34,543 bases of DNA from Actinomycetota bacterium. GTDB taxonomy: Bacteria > Actinomycetota > Thermoleophilia > Gaiellales > Gaiellaceae. The position numbers and the translations under genes are program-made. Below the pieces are notes generated by a model. That model was not told where the DNA came from, ran no database searches, and saw nothing but the letters and a program-made list of their open reading frames with translations. This document shows, in pieces, positions 1-7,956 of this stretch. The stretch is taken from contig VAWR01000137.1 in the NCBI GenBank assembly GCA_005885245.1, forward strand, positions 1 to 34,543, in the 5' to 3' direction. The first letter of the stretch is position 1. Every line of letters begins with the position of its first letter.

Positions 1-212
1 CCGTGACCAGCGGCTTTCCGGCACTCTCGGCGCACGTGCTCGTCGAGCCGGGCGCCGATTGCCATGCCGCGCGGCGACGCCTCGAGCGGACCCTGGTGGA
101 GCGCTTCGGGCTGACGCACACGACGCTGCAGGTCGAGCACGCCGAGCGCGCCACGACGCCGGTCGAGCTGGGCGAAGCCGTTGCCCGGCGCGGCCCGCTC
201 CGACCTCACTAG
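1..212 (+). CDS. Cation diffusion facilitator (CDF) transporter, C-terminal fragment
   Basis: The frame is open from the window edge to the TAG at 210-212, so the gene begins upstream and only about 70 C-terminal residues are visible. The segment starting TSGFPALSAHVLV, then GADCH and ERFGLTHTTLQVEH, matches the cytoplasmic C-terminal domain of CzcD/ZitB-type CDF proteins. In those proteins this ferredoxin-like domain follows six membrane helices and helps dimerise the zinc/cation-proton antiporter. The histidines and the GADCH segment fit metal binding in that domain. The GTG at position 3 is an internal valine, not a start. The SDR gene follows 16 bp later on the same strand. The metal cannot be assigned from this piece. 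Confidence 0.75.
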   Translation, partial: VTSGFPALSAHVLVEPGADCHAARRRLERTLVERFGLTHTTLQVEHAERATTPVELGEAVARRGPLRPH

Positions 213-228
213 GAAATAGAGTCCCCCG

Positions 229-969
229 GTGCCCAGCCTGGAGGGAAGGTCCGCCGTCGTCACCGGTGCCTCGAGCGGCATCGGCGCGGCCACGGCGCTG
301 ACGCTCGCGCGTGAGGGAGCGCGGGTCGTGGGCGGTGCGCGCCGCACGGACCGGATCCCGGCGTCCGTCACGCCGCTCGAGCTGGACGTGACGGATTCGG
401 CGAGCTGCGAGCGGTTTGCGCGCGCCGCCGTCGAGGAACTCGGCGGCGGCATCGACATCCTCGTCAATGCCGCCGGCCTCGCGCTCGGCAGGGACCTGTT
501 CGACGACAGCTCAGAAGCCGATGAGCGCACCGTGCTCGAGACCAACGTCAACGGCCTGATCCGGATGACGCGCCTTTGCCTGCCGCATCTGCGCGACGGC
601 GGCCATATCGTGAACATCGGCTCTGTCGCAGGCCGCCAGGCCTACGAGAAGGGTGCGCTCTACGTCACCTCCAAGTTCGCGGTGCGCGGCTTCACCTACG
701 CGTTGCGCGAAGACCTGCTCGGTCGCCCGATCCACATCACGACCGTCGACCCCGGTCTGGTCGAGACGGACTTTTCGCGGGTCCGCTTCCGGGGCGACGA
801 GGAGACCGCGCGCAAGGTCTACCAGGGCGTGGAGGCGATGAAGCCGGAGGACATCGCAGACTGTGTGCTGTTCGCCGTGACACGCCCTCCGCACGTCAAT
901 GTGGACGAGTTGGTCGTCAAGGCCCTTGCGCAGTCATCCGGGGGTCGGATACTGCGTACCGAGAGCTGA
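229..969 (+). CDS. Short-chain dehydrogenase/reductase (classical SDR, YdfG-like)
   Basis: This 246-residue protein is a classical NAD(P)-dependent oxidoreductase with a Rossmann fold. The nucleotide-binding motif TGASSGIG lies at residues 12-19, NAAG follows near 80, and the catalytic set Ser132, Tyr145, Lys149 (YVTSK) has normal spacing. The ARR after the second strand suggests NADP preference. The region after residue 170 (DPGLVETDFS) and the length resemble the YdfG/serine 3-dehydrogenase group that acts on 3-hydroxy acids, but the substrate is not fixed by sequence. The GTG start is chosen because the glycine-rich motif then sits at the usual distance from the N-terminus. The TGA shares one base with the ATG of the debranching enzyme, so the two are probably co-transcribed. 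Confidence 0.85.
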   Translation: MPSLEGRSAVVTGASSGIGAATALTLAREGARVVGGARRTDRIPASVTPLELDVTDSASCERFARAAVEELGGGIDILVNAAGLALGRDLFDDSSEADERTVLETNVNGLIRMTRLCLPHLRDGGHIVNIGSVAGRQAYEKGALYVTSKFAVRGFTYALREDLLGRPIHITTVDPGLVETDFSRVRFRGDEETARKVYQGVEAMKPEDIADCVLFAVTRPPHVNVDELVVKALAQSSGGRILRTES

Positions 970-3041
970 TGGCCGGCCAACTGCGAATACTCGAGGGCGC
1001 CACCTTCTGCATCTGTGACGAGCTCGGCGATCTCCAGGGAGAGGGAGAAGGCCTCTTCTCCGAGGACACTCGGTTCCTCTCGCGCTTTCGCCTCACGATC
1101 AACGGCAAGCGACCGTTGCTGCTCTCGTCGGACAAGATCGAATACTTCTCCGCTGCGTTCTTCATGCGTAACCCATTGTCGGGCGGCCTCGACTACGACG
1201 CGCTCTCGATACGGCGTGAACGCTTCGTCGGTGACGGCATGCAGGACTCGTTCGCCGTCCAGAACCAGAGCATGCAGGCGGTGGAGTTCGACCTCGAACT
1301 CGACGTCGCCAGTGACTTCGCAGACATTTTCGCCGTCAAGGACTACGACTTTGCGCTCGGCGATCCCCTGCGGGCGAAGCCCTTGCCGGACCCGCGTCCG
1401 AACGAGTACGACGAGGAACGCAACCAGTTCCTGATCTCCGACAACGGCGATCTGCCGCTGAAGACACAGGTGATCTTCTCGGAACGCGGCGAGGTGAACG
1501 GCACGACCGTGAAGTTCCACCTGACGCTCGAGCCGCGCGAGCGGTGGGATCTCGGCGTCGAGGTCATCCCCCTACCCGACGGCGAGCTGGTTGCCCCACG
1601 CTTCGCGGAGCGGCGCTTCGGCGAAGAGGTGGGCAGGGTTCGCGATTCGCTCGCTGCCTGGCAACTGCGCGTCCCTCAGCTCCGCGCATCGTGGGACGCG
1701 CTCTCCCACTCGTTCGGCCAATCGGTCTCGGATCTCGCCTCGCTGCGCATGCAGTCCGACCACTCGGGCATCGGCCGGCTGCCGGGCGCCGGTGTCCCCT
1801 GGTTCATGACGGTCTTCGGCCGCGACACGATCATCACGTGCCTCCAGACCCTCGTCTTCGGGCCCGAGCTCGCGCGGACCGCACTCGAGGTGCTGGCGGA
1901 GCTGCAGGCGAAGGAGGACGACCCGACGATCGATGCGGAGCCCGGGAAGATCGTCCACGAGGTCCGGCACGGCAAAGCGGCGCGGACGTGGCACGAGCGC
2001 TACTACGGAACGGTCGACGCCACGTCGCTGTACCTCATCCTCCTCTCGGAGGTGTGGCGCTGGACGGACGATGCGGCCCTCGTGCGAGATCTCAAGAGAC
2101 CTGCACTGGCGGCACTCGAATGGATCGACAAGTACGGCGACCGCGACGGAGACGGATTCATCGAATACGAGCGACGCACAGAGCACGGGCTCGAGAACCA
2201 GTCCTGGAAAGACTCGTGGGATTCCCAGCGCTTCCACGACGGGACCCTGGCGCAGCCCCCGATTGCCCCTTGCGAGGTGCAGGGTTACGTCTACGACGCG
2301 AAACGGCGCGTCGCAGAGCTCGCGCGTGAAGTCTGGCGCGACCGCGAGTTGGGCGGACGGCTCGAAACCGAGGCCGAGGAGCTGCGCCGCCGGTTCGACG
2401 AGGCGTTCTGGATCGAGGAACGTGGCGGGTACTACGCGCTCGCGCTCGACGGAGAAAAGCGCAAGGTCGACGCGCTCTGCTCCAACATCGGGCACCTCCT
2501 CTGGAGCGGCATCGTTCCCCCGGGCCGCGTCGATGCGATCGTCGACCAGCTGATGGGCGACGAGCTCTGGTCGGGCTGGGGCGTCCGGACGATGTCGACC
2601 GGCGACGCCGGCTTCAACCCGCTCTCGTACCACGACGGGACGGTCTGGCCTCACGACAACTCTCTGATCGCGGCCGGACTCGCACGCTACGCGCGCTGGC
2701 CCGAGGCGCAACGGATCGTCCAGAGAATGCTCACCGCCGCCCAGCACTTCAACTACCAACTCCCGGAGGTCTTCGCGGGCATGCGCCGCTCGGAGACGCC
2801 GTTCCCGATCGCCTACCCGACCGCGGCGCGCCCCCAGGCCTGGGCGGCGGGGACGCCCGTGCTCCTCCTCCAAGTTTTGCTCGGCCTGCAGCCCGACCGG
2901 CGGCGCCACGCCCTCGAGACCGTGGCTCCGGTCGAGCTGCCCTCCTGGGCGGGGACGATCCGGCTCTCCGGAGTGCGTGCGTTCGACCGGCTCTGGGACG
3001 CGCGCCTCGAGGACGGGCACGTCCGGGTCGAGCAGGCCTAG
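969..3041 (+). CDS. Amylo-alpha-1,6-glucosidase / glycogen debranching-type glycoside hydrolase
   Basis: This 690-residue cytoplasmic enzyme has two parts. Residues about 5-200 form the beta-rich GDE N-terminal (N_bis) domain (LEGATFCICDELGD; GLFSEDTRFLSRF). Residues about 250-670 form an (alpha/alpha)6 six-hairpin glycosidase domain. The motif FGRDTI with Asp286 and the segment NQSWKDSWDS with Asp415 are typical conserved acidic sites of this family. These enzymes hydrolyse alpha-1,6 branches or related alpha-glucosides. The frame is open upstream to position 576, but that part overlaps the SDR out of frame, and the ATG at 969 overlaps the SDR stop, so 969 is the likely start. A GT4 glycosyltransferase begins 7 bp downstream, suggesting a joint role in storage or compatible-solute glucan metabolism. 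Confidence 0.88.
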   Translation: MAGQLRILEGATFCICDELGDLQGEGEGLFSEDTRFLSRFRLTINGKRPLLLSSDKIEYFSAAFFMRNPLSGGLDYDALSIRRERFVGDGMQDSFAVQNQSMQAVEFDLELDVASDFADIFAVKDYDFALGDPLRAKPLPDPRPNEYDEERNQFLISDNGDLPLKTQVIFSERGEVNGTTVKFHLTLEPRERWDLGVEVIPLPDGELVAPRFAERRFGEEVGRVRDSLAAWQLRVPQLRASWDALSHSFGQSVSDLASLRMQSDHSGIGRLPGAGVPWFMTVFGRDTIITCLQTLVFGPELARTALEVLAELQAKEDDPTIDAEPGKIVHEVRHGKAARTWHERYYGTVDATSLYLILLSEVWRWTDDAALVRDLKRPALAALEWIDKYGDRDGDGFIEYERRTEHGLENQSWKDSWDSQRFHDGTLAQPPIAPCEVQGYVYDAKRRVAELAREVWRDRELGGRLETEAEELRRRFDEAFWIEERGGYYALALDGEKRKVDALCSNIGHLLWSGIVPPGRVDAIVDQLMGDELWSGWGVRTMSTGDAGFNPLSYHDGTVWPHDNSLIAAGLARYARWPEAQRIVQRMLTAAQHFNYQLPEVFAGMRRSETPFPIAYPTAARPQAWAAGTPVLLLQVLLGLQPDRRRHALETVAPVELPSWAGTIRLSGVRAFDRLWDARLEDGHVRVEQA

Positions 3042-3048
3042 TGGCTCG

Positions 3049-4092
3049 ATGAAGGTCGCCGTCCTCGCGCCGGCGTGGTTCGCCGTTCCGCCGACCGGCT
3101 ACGGCGGCATCGAGTGGGTCGTCTCCCTGCTCGCCGACGGTCTCGTCGAGGCGGGGCACGATGTCACGCTCTTCGCCGCCGGCGGCTCGCACACCAAGGC
3201 GAAGCTCGCAGCGGTGTTCCCGGAAGCCCCGGGCCGTCAGATCGGCCGGACGTTCCCCGAGCTGAAGCACGCGCTGTCCTGCTTCGCGCACGCGGACGAG
3301 TTCGACGTGATCAACGACCACAGCGGCATGCTCGGCGCGGCTCTCGGCGCGACCACCTCGACGCCTCTGGTTCATACCGTTCACGGGCCGCTCGACGGCG
3401 AGCCCGGCGAGATCTACGAGTTGATCGCGCGCGTCGCGCCGCAGGTCGGGCTTGTCTCGATCTCGATGAATCAGCGCAAGCCAAAGCCGCACCTGAACTG
3501 GATCGCCAACTGCCCCAATGCGCTCGACTTCTCCGTCTACCCCTGCAAGCCCCATCGTGGCGATTACCTGCTCTTCCTCGGCCGGCTCAGCCCCGACAAA
3601 GGTGCGCATCGCGCGATCGCCGTAGCGATGGCCACGGGTCTGCCGCTCAAGATCGCGGGCAAGCTGCAGGAAGCGAAGGAACGCGAATACTTCCACGAGC
3701 TCGTGGAGCCGCATCTCGTCGACGGGATCGAGTACCTGGGCGAGGTGACGCACGGCGAGAAGGTCGAGCTCCTCCAGAACGCGCGCGCAACGCTCTTTCC
3801 CATCGAGTGGGAGGAGCCGTTCGGCCTGGTCATGATCGAATCGATGGCCTGCGGAACGCCGGTGATCGCAACGCGTTGGGGTGCCGTCCCGGAGGTGATC
3901 GAGCACGGCCGGAGCGGCATCGTCGTCGACCGCTACACGGAGATGCCGGAAGCGCTCGAGGCGGCCGACCAGCTCGATCCCTGGGAGCTCCGCCGCTACG
4001 TCGAGGAGGAGTTTTCGTCGCAGCGGATGGTGCGCGACTACGTGCGGGCCTACGAAGCGGCGATCGCGGGCGCCAGCTCGTCGGCGGCCTGA
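3049..4092 (+). CDS. Glycosyltransferase family 4 protein
   Basis: This 347-residue protein is a GT-B retaining glycosyltransferase. The N-terminal lobe opens with MKVAVLAPAWFAVPP and the GYGGIEWVV loop. The C-terminal lobe carries FLGRLSPDKG near residue 185, then EPFGLVMIESMACGTPVIAT with the EX7E-type glutamates that bind the nucleotide-sugar. Such enzymes transfer a sugar from UDP-, GDP- or ADP-sugars to a small molecule, lipid or glucan. The ATG at 3049 is preferred over the upstream frame extension because it is 7 bp after the debranching enzyme stop and gives the standard first beta strand. The 3' end overlaps the convergent MFS gene by 43 bp. The acceptor is unknown. Confidence 0.87.
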   Translation: MKVAVLAPAWFAVPPTGYGGIEWVVSLLADGLVEAGHDVTLFAAGGSHTKAKLAAVFPEAPGRQIGRTFPELKHALSCFAHADEFDVINDHSGMLGAALGATTSTPLVHTVHGPLDGEPGEIYELIARVAPQVGLVSISMNQRKPKPHLNWIANCPNALDFSVYPCKPHRGDYLLFLGRLSPDKGAHRAIAVAMATGLPLKIAGKLQEAKEREYFHELVEPHLVDGIEYLGEVTHGEKVELLQNARATLFPIEWEEPFGLVMIESMACGTPVIATRWGAVPEVIEHGRSGIVVDRYTEMPEALEAADQLDPWELRRYVEEEFSSQRMVRDYVRAYEAAIAGASSSAA

Positions 4093-5303
4093 GGCGGCTG
4101 CAGCCTGAACCCTCTGACGTCGCGCACCGAGATCACGATCGCGGTCGTCACGACGATCCAGATCGCGCCGATCCAGAGGGACGTCGACATGCCGATGACG
4201 CTCGCCACCGGGCCGGCGACTGCGTACCCGGCCGGCAGGAAGACCATGGCGCCCATCCAGTTGTACGCGCTGACGCGTGAGAGCTTGTCCGGCGCAATCA
4301 CCTGTTGCAGCGCGGTATCCCAGATGACCGTGCCGAAGGAGAAGGCAAAGCCGGCCAGGACGGCCGCGGCGCCGATCGTCGGGGCAGGCGCATGCGCCGC
4401 GAGCAAGACGCACTGCAGCGCCGTGACTGTGAACAACCCGCCGATCGAGACCATGGTGCGGCGCGGCCGCAGCCGGATGCCCGCAAAGGCTCCTGCCAAC
4501 GAGCCGATTGCCTCTCCCGTCACGATGATCGCCCAGGAAGTCGCACCGCCCAACGAGTTCTTCGCGATGTAGGGACCGAGCACGAAGAACGGCGCGTAGG
4601 TGATCAAGAAGTAGAGGGAGATCCAGCCGGTGAGCAGCCAGACCCAGGTGTGCTGGGTGAAGGCCTGCCAGCCTTCGCGCAGCTCCCGGACGAAGTTCGG
4701 CGTTGACGTGGTGCGAGGCCGGCCGGAGAGGTGGATCCGACTCAGCAGCAAGGCGCTCGTTCCATACGTGGCGGCGTCGACGAGGAGGGCGTAGCCGCTG
4801 CCGATGGTCGCGACGATCGCGCCGCCGGCAGCTGCCCCGAGCGGGAACGCCAGGTAACGGGCGATGCCCATGAGCGCGTTCGCCTGCTGCAGAACCGCTG
4901 GGCGCACGGTCTCCGGCACCAGGCCGGTCGACGCGGGCGAATAGAACGCGGTGGCCGCGCCTCCAAGCGCCTGAAGAACGAAGAGCTCCCAGACGTGTGC
5001 ATTGCCCGTGACGAGCAGGACGCCCATCGTCGCGCGGATCAGTAGGTTGGCCGAGTCGGACGTCAGCATCACGACCCGCCTGGGCAGGCGGTCGGCGACG
5101 ACGCCGCCGACGAGCAGCGTCGAGATCTGCGCCAGCGTCCAGCACGCGAATGCGATCCCGACATCCGTCGCGGAGTCGGTCAGGTCGAGGACGGCGAAGG
5201 CGACCGCGATCGGCGCCAGGTTCGTGCCGAAGAACGAAATCGTGCGCGCGCTGACGAGGTAACGGAAGTTGCGCTCTCCGAGTGCCCCTGCTCGCACGTT
5301 CAT
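4050..5303 (-). CDS. MFS transporter (DHA3/EntS-like exporter)
   Basis: This 417-residue integral membrane protein has about 12 predicted hydrophobic helices. The start RNFRYLVSARTISFFGTNLAPIA and the helix 2-3 loop VVADRLPRRVVML are typical of the DHA3/EntS branch of the major facilitator superfamily, whose members export drugs, siderophores or other small molecules by proton antiport. The ATG overlaps the stop of the MBL-fold hydrolase (ATGA, 5300-5303), so the two are translationally coupled. The frame is open far upstream, but that part lies inside the hydrolase. The 3' end overlaps the convergent glycosyltransferase by 43 bp. The substrate is not deducible. Confidence 0.86.
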   Translation of the reverse strand: MNVRAGALGERNFRYLVSARTISFFGTNLAPIAVAFAVLDLTDSATDVGIAFACWTLAQISTLLVGGVVADRLPRRVVMLTSDSANLLIRATMGVLLVTGNAHVWELFVLQALGGAATAFYSPASTGLVPETVRPAVLQQANALMGIARYLAFPLGAAAGGAIVATIGSGYALLVDAATYGTSALLLSRIHLSGRPRTTSTPNFVRELREGWQAFTQHTWVWLLTGWISLYFLITYAPFFVLGPYIAKNSLGGATSWAIIVTGEAIGSLAGAFAGIRLRPRRTMVSIGGLFTVTALQCVLLAAHAPAPTIGAAAVLAGFAFSFGTVIWDTALQQVIAPDKLSRVSAYNWMGAMVFLPAGYAVAGPVASVIGMSTSLWIGAIWIVVTTAIVISVRDVRGFRLQPPQAADELAPAIAAS

Positions 5304-6157
5304 TGCTCCGAGAGTCCTCGCTTCTCGACGAAACGTTTCAACCCTGCGTATGACTGCCAGAACGGCATCGCGCGCTCGTAGGCGTCGAGGTCGGCGCCCG
5401 CCGCGATCAGATCGCCTCGAACCGACTCCGTGAACTCCTCTTCCGTTGCGCTCTCGGTCATGCGATCGACCCACCGCACGAGCCGGTCGCGCAGCTCGCG
5501 AAGATGCGGCTCGGGATCGTCTGCCACACCGAAGTGGACGAGGGCGAGTCGGGCCGGGGCGCGTCGCTCGATCTCGTCGATCGTGCCTTGCCACGCGGCG
5601 AGATCGAAGTCCGGCGGGGGCGTCGGAGGCAGGACGACCTGCTCCGGCTGGATGCGCACACCGGCGGCGTCGCCGGCATAGAGCGTCCCGTCCTGCGCCA
5701 GGTAGCAGACGTGATGTCTCGCATGGCCGGGGGCCGGGAAGCACTCGAGGCCGAGAACGTCACCTTCGGCGATGTGGATGTTCTCCTGCGGGACCGGTGC
5801 CAGCTCGCCCCAGAGCGTGTCGAAGGTGTCGCCGTACAGCCTGCGTGCACTCGACTCGAGGCGGCTCGGGTCGACGAGGTGTGGAGCGCCGAGCTCCGAA
5901 ACGTGGACCTGCAGGTCCGGGTGCGAACGCACGATCACCCCGGTTGCGCCGGCGTGATCCAGATGGATGTGCGAGAGCAGGAGATGGCGAACGTCACGGG
6001 GTTCGAGACCACGCTCGGCGAGCGCCTCGTAGAGCCGGTTGACACACGAGGACGGCCCGCAGTCGAAGAGGGCCGGCCCGTCTTCGGTCTCGAGGAGGTA
6101 GGAGCCGATCACGCGCTCCATGCCCTGGTGGTGAAGGTCGAGAGGATCCGGGCTCAT
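5300..6157 (-). CDS. MBL-fold metallo-hydrolase
   Basis: This 285-residue metallo-beta-lactamase-fold protein has the zinc motif HIHLDHAG near residue 66-73, the second metal histidine in PAPGHARHHV and the bridging Asp in YAGDAAGV. It belongs to the glyoxalase II-like MBL hydrolases, usually thioester, lactone or ester hydrolases with two zinc or iron ions. The C-terminal third is helical. The ATG at 6157 is chosen because the first strand (MERVIGSYLLETEDGPALFDCG) then starts about 12 residues in, as in relatives. That ATG lies in the loop of a strong hairpin. The stop is coupled to the MFS gene, so the hydrolase may process the exported compound. This last point is inference. Confidence 0.85.
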   Translation of the reverse strand: MSPDPLDLHHQGMERVIGSYLLETEDGPALFDCGPSSCVNRLYEALAERGLEPRDVRHLLLSHIHLDHAGATGVIVRSHPDLQVHVSELGAPHLVDPSRLESSARRLYGDTFDTLWGELAPVPQENIHIAEGDVLGLECFPAPGHARHHVCYLAQDGTLYAGDAAGVRIQPEQVVLPPTPPPDFDLAAWQGTIDEIERRAPARLALVHFGVADDPEPHLRELRDRLVRWVDRMTESATEEEFTESVRGDLIAAGADLDAYERAMPFWQSYAGLKRFVEKRGLSEQ

Positions 6158-6173
6158 ACGAGCCCGGATCCTC
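6142..6173 (-). promoter_or_regulatory. Start-codon hairpin: 13-bp perfect inverted repeat at the MBL hydrolase start
   Basis: Bases 6142-6154 and 6161-6173 are perfect reverse complements, separated by a 6-base loop (6155-6160) that contains the ATG (CAT on plus, 6155-6157). The Shine-Dalgarno-like GGGAGG of the minus strand is at 6170-6175, with four of its six bases in the stem. In mRNA this would hide the ribosome site and show the start codon in the loop. It could also act as a terminator for the upstream gene, which ends 10 bp away, but no T-run follows. The repeat is directly visible. The function is inferred. Confidence 0.55.
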
Positions 6174-6182
6174 CCATGCGCC

Positions 6183-6764
6183 TCAGTGCGAGGTGTGGCG
6201 GCGCCGGTACAGCAGAGCGAGCGCACCGGCGGCAACCGCGAGTCCGGCGCCGGCCCCGAGCGCGACGCCGAGCTTGAAGACACGGGCGGCCCGCTGGGGC
6301 GGCGCCGTTGCCGGCAAACCTGCCTGCACCAGCATCTGCTTCAGACTCGGTGTCCCGCGGAACCAACCGCCGGCCGTCGTCTGCGTGCCCCAGAACGTCT
6401 GCCCCCGCGACATGTAGCTCACGGGGCCGTGGACCGCATAGGGGTAGAGATCCTGCTGCACGGTGGATGCCCCGTCTTGCCCCGGCACCCGGTAGGTGAC
6501 CTGGTACCTAGGACCAAGCTTGAGGTTCGGCCGTGCCTTGAGAGTCCCGGGCCCCGTCGCGCCGTACATCTGCGCGAAGAAGCCGCCCTCGCCGGCGAGG
6601 ATCCCGAGCGCGGAGGGACCGCCCTCGCCGTCCCCTTCGATCGTCACCGGGTGACTCAGCCCCGGTCCAGAGATCGAAGCGCGGTCGGGCCCTTTCGCGG
6701 CCGCCAGCGTCGGAAGGAGCAGGGCAGCGCCGAGCGCCGCGACTAGGAGAAGTAGACGTTTCAT
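6183..6764 (-). CDS. Secreted, C-terminally membrane-anchored protein of unknown function
   Basis: I do not recognise this 193-residue protein. It has a clear signal peptide (MKRLLLLVAALGAALLLPTLAAA, likely cleavage after the AAA). A soluble region of about 135 residues follows, rich in Gly and Tyr, then a single transmembrane helix near residues 164-186 (VALGAGAGLAVAAGALALLY) and a short basic tail (RRRHTSH). The topology is therefore an extracytoplasmic domain tethered by its C-terminus. There are no cysteines in the mature domain and no enzymatic motif I can identify. It sits between the cystathionine gamma enzyme (43 bp upstream on the same strand) and the MBL hydrolase (25 bp downstream). 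No clear Shine-Dalgarno precedes the ATG. Confidence 0.75.
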   Translation of the reverse strand: MKRLLLLVAALGAALLLPTLAAAKGPDRASISGPGLSHPVTIEGDGEGGPSALGILAGEGGFFAQMYGATGPGTLKARPNLKLGPRYQVTYRVPGQDGASTVQQDLYPYAVHGPVSYMSRGQTFWGTQTTAGGWFRGTPSLKQMLVQAGLPATAPPQRAARVFKLGVALGAGAGLAVAAGALALLYRRRHTSH

Positions 6765-6807
6765 GCCGGGTCTACACCGGCCGCCCGGCGTTGGTTCCGC
6801 CGCGACT

Positions 6808-7956
6808 TTAGGTGCTCGCGCCGGCTACGGAGCGAACGAGCGCCTGCTCGAGATCCAGCAGGAGATCGTCCGGAGATTCGAGGCCGACGGAGAGACGGAT
6901 CAGATTCGGGGGAGCGGCAAAGGGGGCGTCTGCTGTCGAGGCATGCGTCATTCGCGCTGGCAGCTCGATCAGGCTCTCGACGCCCCCGAGCGACTCGGCG
7001 AGCTTGAACAGCTTCGTGCGGGCGACGAGCGCCGCGGCTTCCTCCTCCGACTCGACCGTGAAGGAGATCATCCCCCCGAAGTCATCCATTTGCCGCGCCG
7101 CGATCTGGTGGCCCGGATGGCGGGGCAGGCCCGGATAGAACACCTGGTCGACACGCGGCTGCCGTTCGAGGAAGCCCGAGATCGCGTGCGCGGTCTGGCA
7201 GTGCTGCCTCATCCGGACGGCCAGCGTCTTGATTCCGCGCAGGACGAGCCAGCAGTCGAGTGGACCGGGGACCGCGCCGAGCGACTTCTGGAGGAACGTC
7301 AGCCGTTCCGCGATCGTCGGATCGTTCGTGGCGGCGAAGCCGCCGACCACGTCGGAATGGCCGCCGAGGTACTTCGTCGTCGAGTGGATGACGATGTCCG
7401 CGCCGAGCTCGAGCGGGCGCTGCAGAAACGGCGTGGCGAACGTGTTGTCGACGGCGAGGATCGCGCCCGCATCGTGCGCAGCCGTTGCCGCCTTCTCGAT
7501 GTCCACGATGTTGAGCATCGGGTTCGACGGCGTTTCGACCCAGACCAGGCGAGTGCGATCGTCGAGGTGCTCGGCGAGATCCTCGAAGTCGGCTGCCGGC
7601 AGGTAGTCGAAGACGTACCCCTTCGGTTCATAGACCTGCGAGGTCATCCGGTAGACGCCGCCGTAGACGTCCGCGATCAGAACGACCCGGTCGCCCGGGT
7701 TCAGCAGATGCATGATCGTCGTGACTGCCCCGAGCCCCGACGAGAACGCAATCCCGTGCTCCGCCGATTCGAGCGACGCGAGGCATTGCTGCAACGCCGT
7801 GCGCGTCGGGTTCGCGACCCGCGAGTAGTCGTAGCCCTTGTGCTCGCCGACTGCGTCCTGCACGTACGTCGACGTGAGGTAGATCGGCGTCGTGATCGCG
7901 CCGGTCGTCGGATCGGGCTCCTGGCCCTCGTGGATGGCTCGGGTCTCGAAGTCCAT
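6808..7956 (-). CDS. Cystathionine gamma-synthase / gamma-lyase (PLP, Cys/Met metabolism family)
   Basis: This 382-residue fold-type I PLP enzyme has the phosphate-binding YSRVANPT near residues 44-51, SSGLGA near 72-77, DNTFATP near 170-176 and the Schiff-base Lys195 in HSTTKYLGGH. The family either condenses O-acylhomoserine with cysteine or cleaves cystathionine to cysteine. Because a cystathionine beta-synthase lies at 10805-12205, the lyase role in reverse transsulfuration seems more likely, but sequence alone does not separate the two. An ATG at 7956 overlaps the stop of the upstream glycosylase gene (TGATG). A GTG at 7962 would add two residues. Neither start has a good Shine-Dalgarno, consistent with coupling to the upstream gene. 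Confidence 0.9.
   Translation of the reverse strand: MDFETRAIHEGQEPDPTTGAITTPIYLTSTYVQDAVGEHKGYDYSRVANPTRTALQQCLASLESAEHGIAFSSGLGAVTTIMHLLNPGDRVVLIADVYGGVYRMTSQVYEPKGYVFDYLPAADFEDLAEHLDDRTRLVWVETPSNPMLNIVDIEKAATAAHDAGAILAVDNTFATPFLQRPLELGADIVIHSTTKYLGGHSDVVGGFAATNDPTIAERLTFLQKSLGAVPGPLDCWLVLRGIKTLAVRMRQHCQTAHAISGFLERQPRVDQVFYPGLPRHPGHQIAARQMDDFGGMISFTVESEEEAAALVARTKLFKLAESLGGVESLIELPARMTHASTADAPFAAPPNLIRLSVGLESPDDLLLDLEQALVRSVAGAST

Noticed and set aside
1572-3020. Long open frame of 482 codons on the minus strand
   Set aside because: It lies wholly opposite the conserved debranching enzyme and its translation is Arg/Pro/Glu-rich without any family motif. High GC content makes such antisense frames common.
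2749-5145. Open frame of 798 codons on the minus strand
   Set aside because: It crosses the glycosyltransferase and the MFS gene in the wrong frame, with low-complexity Arg/Gly/Pro sequence and no recognisable domain.
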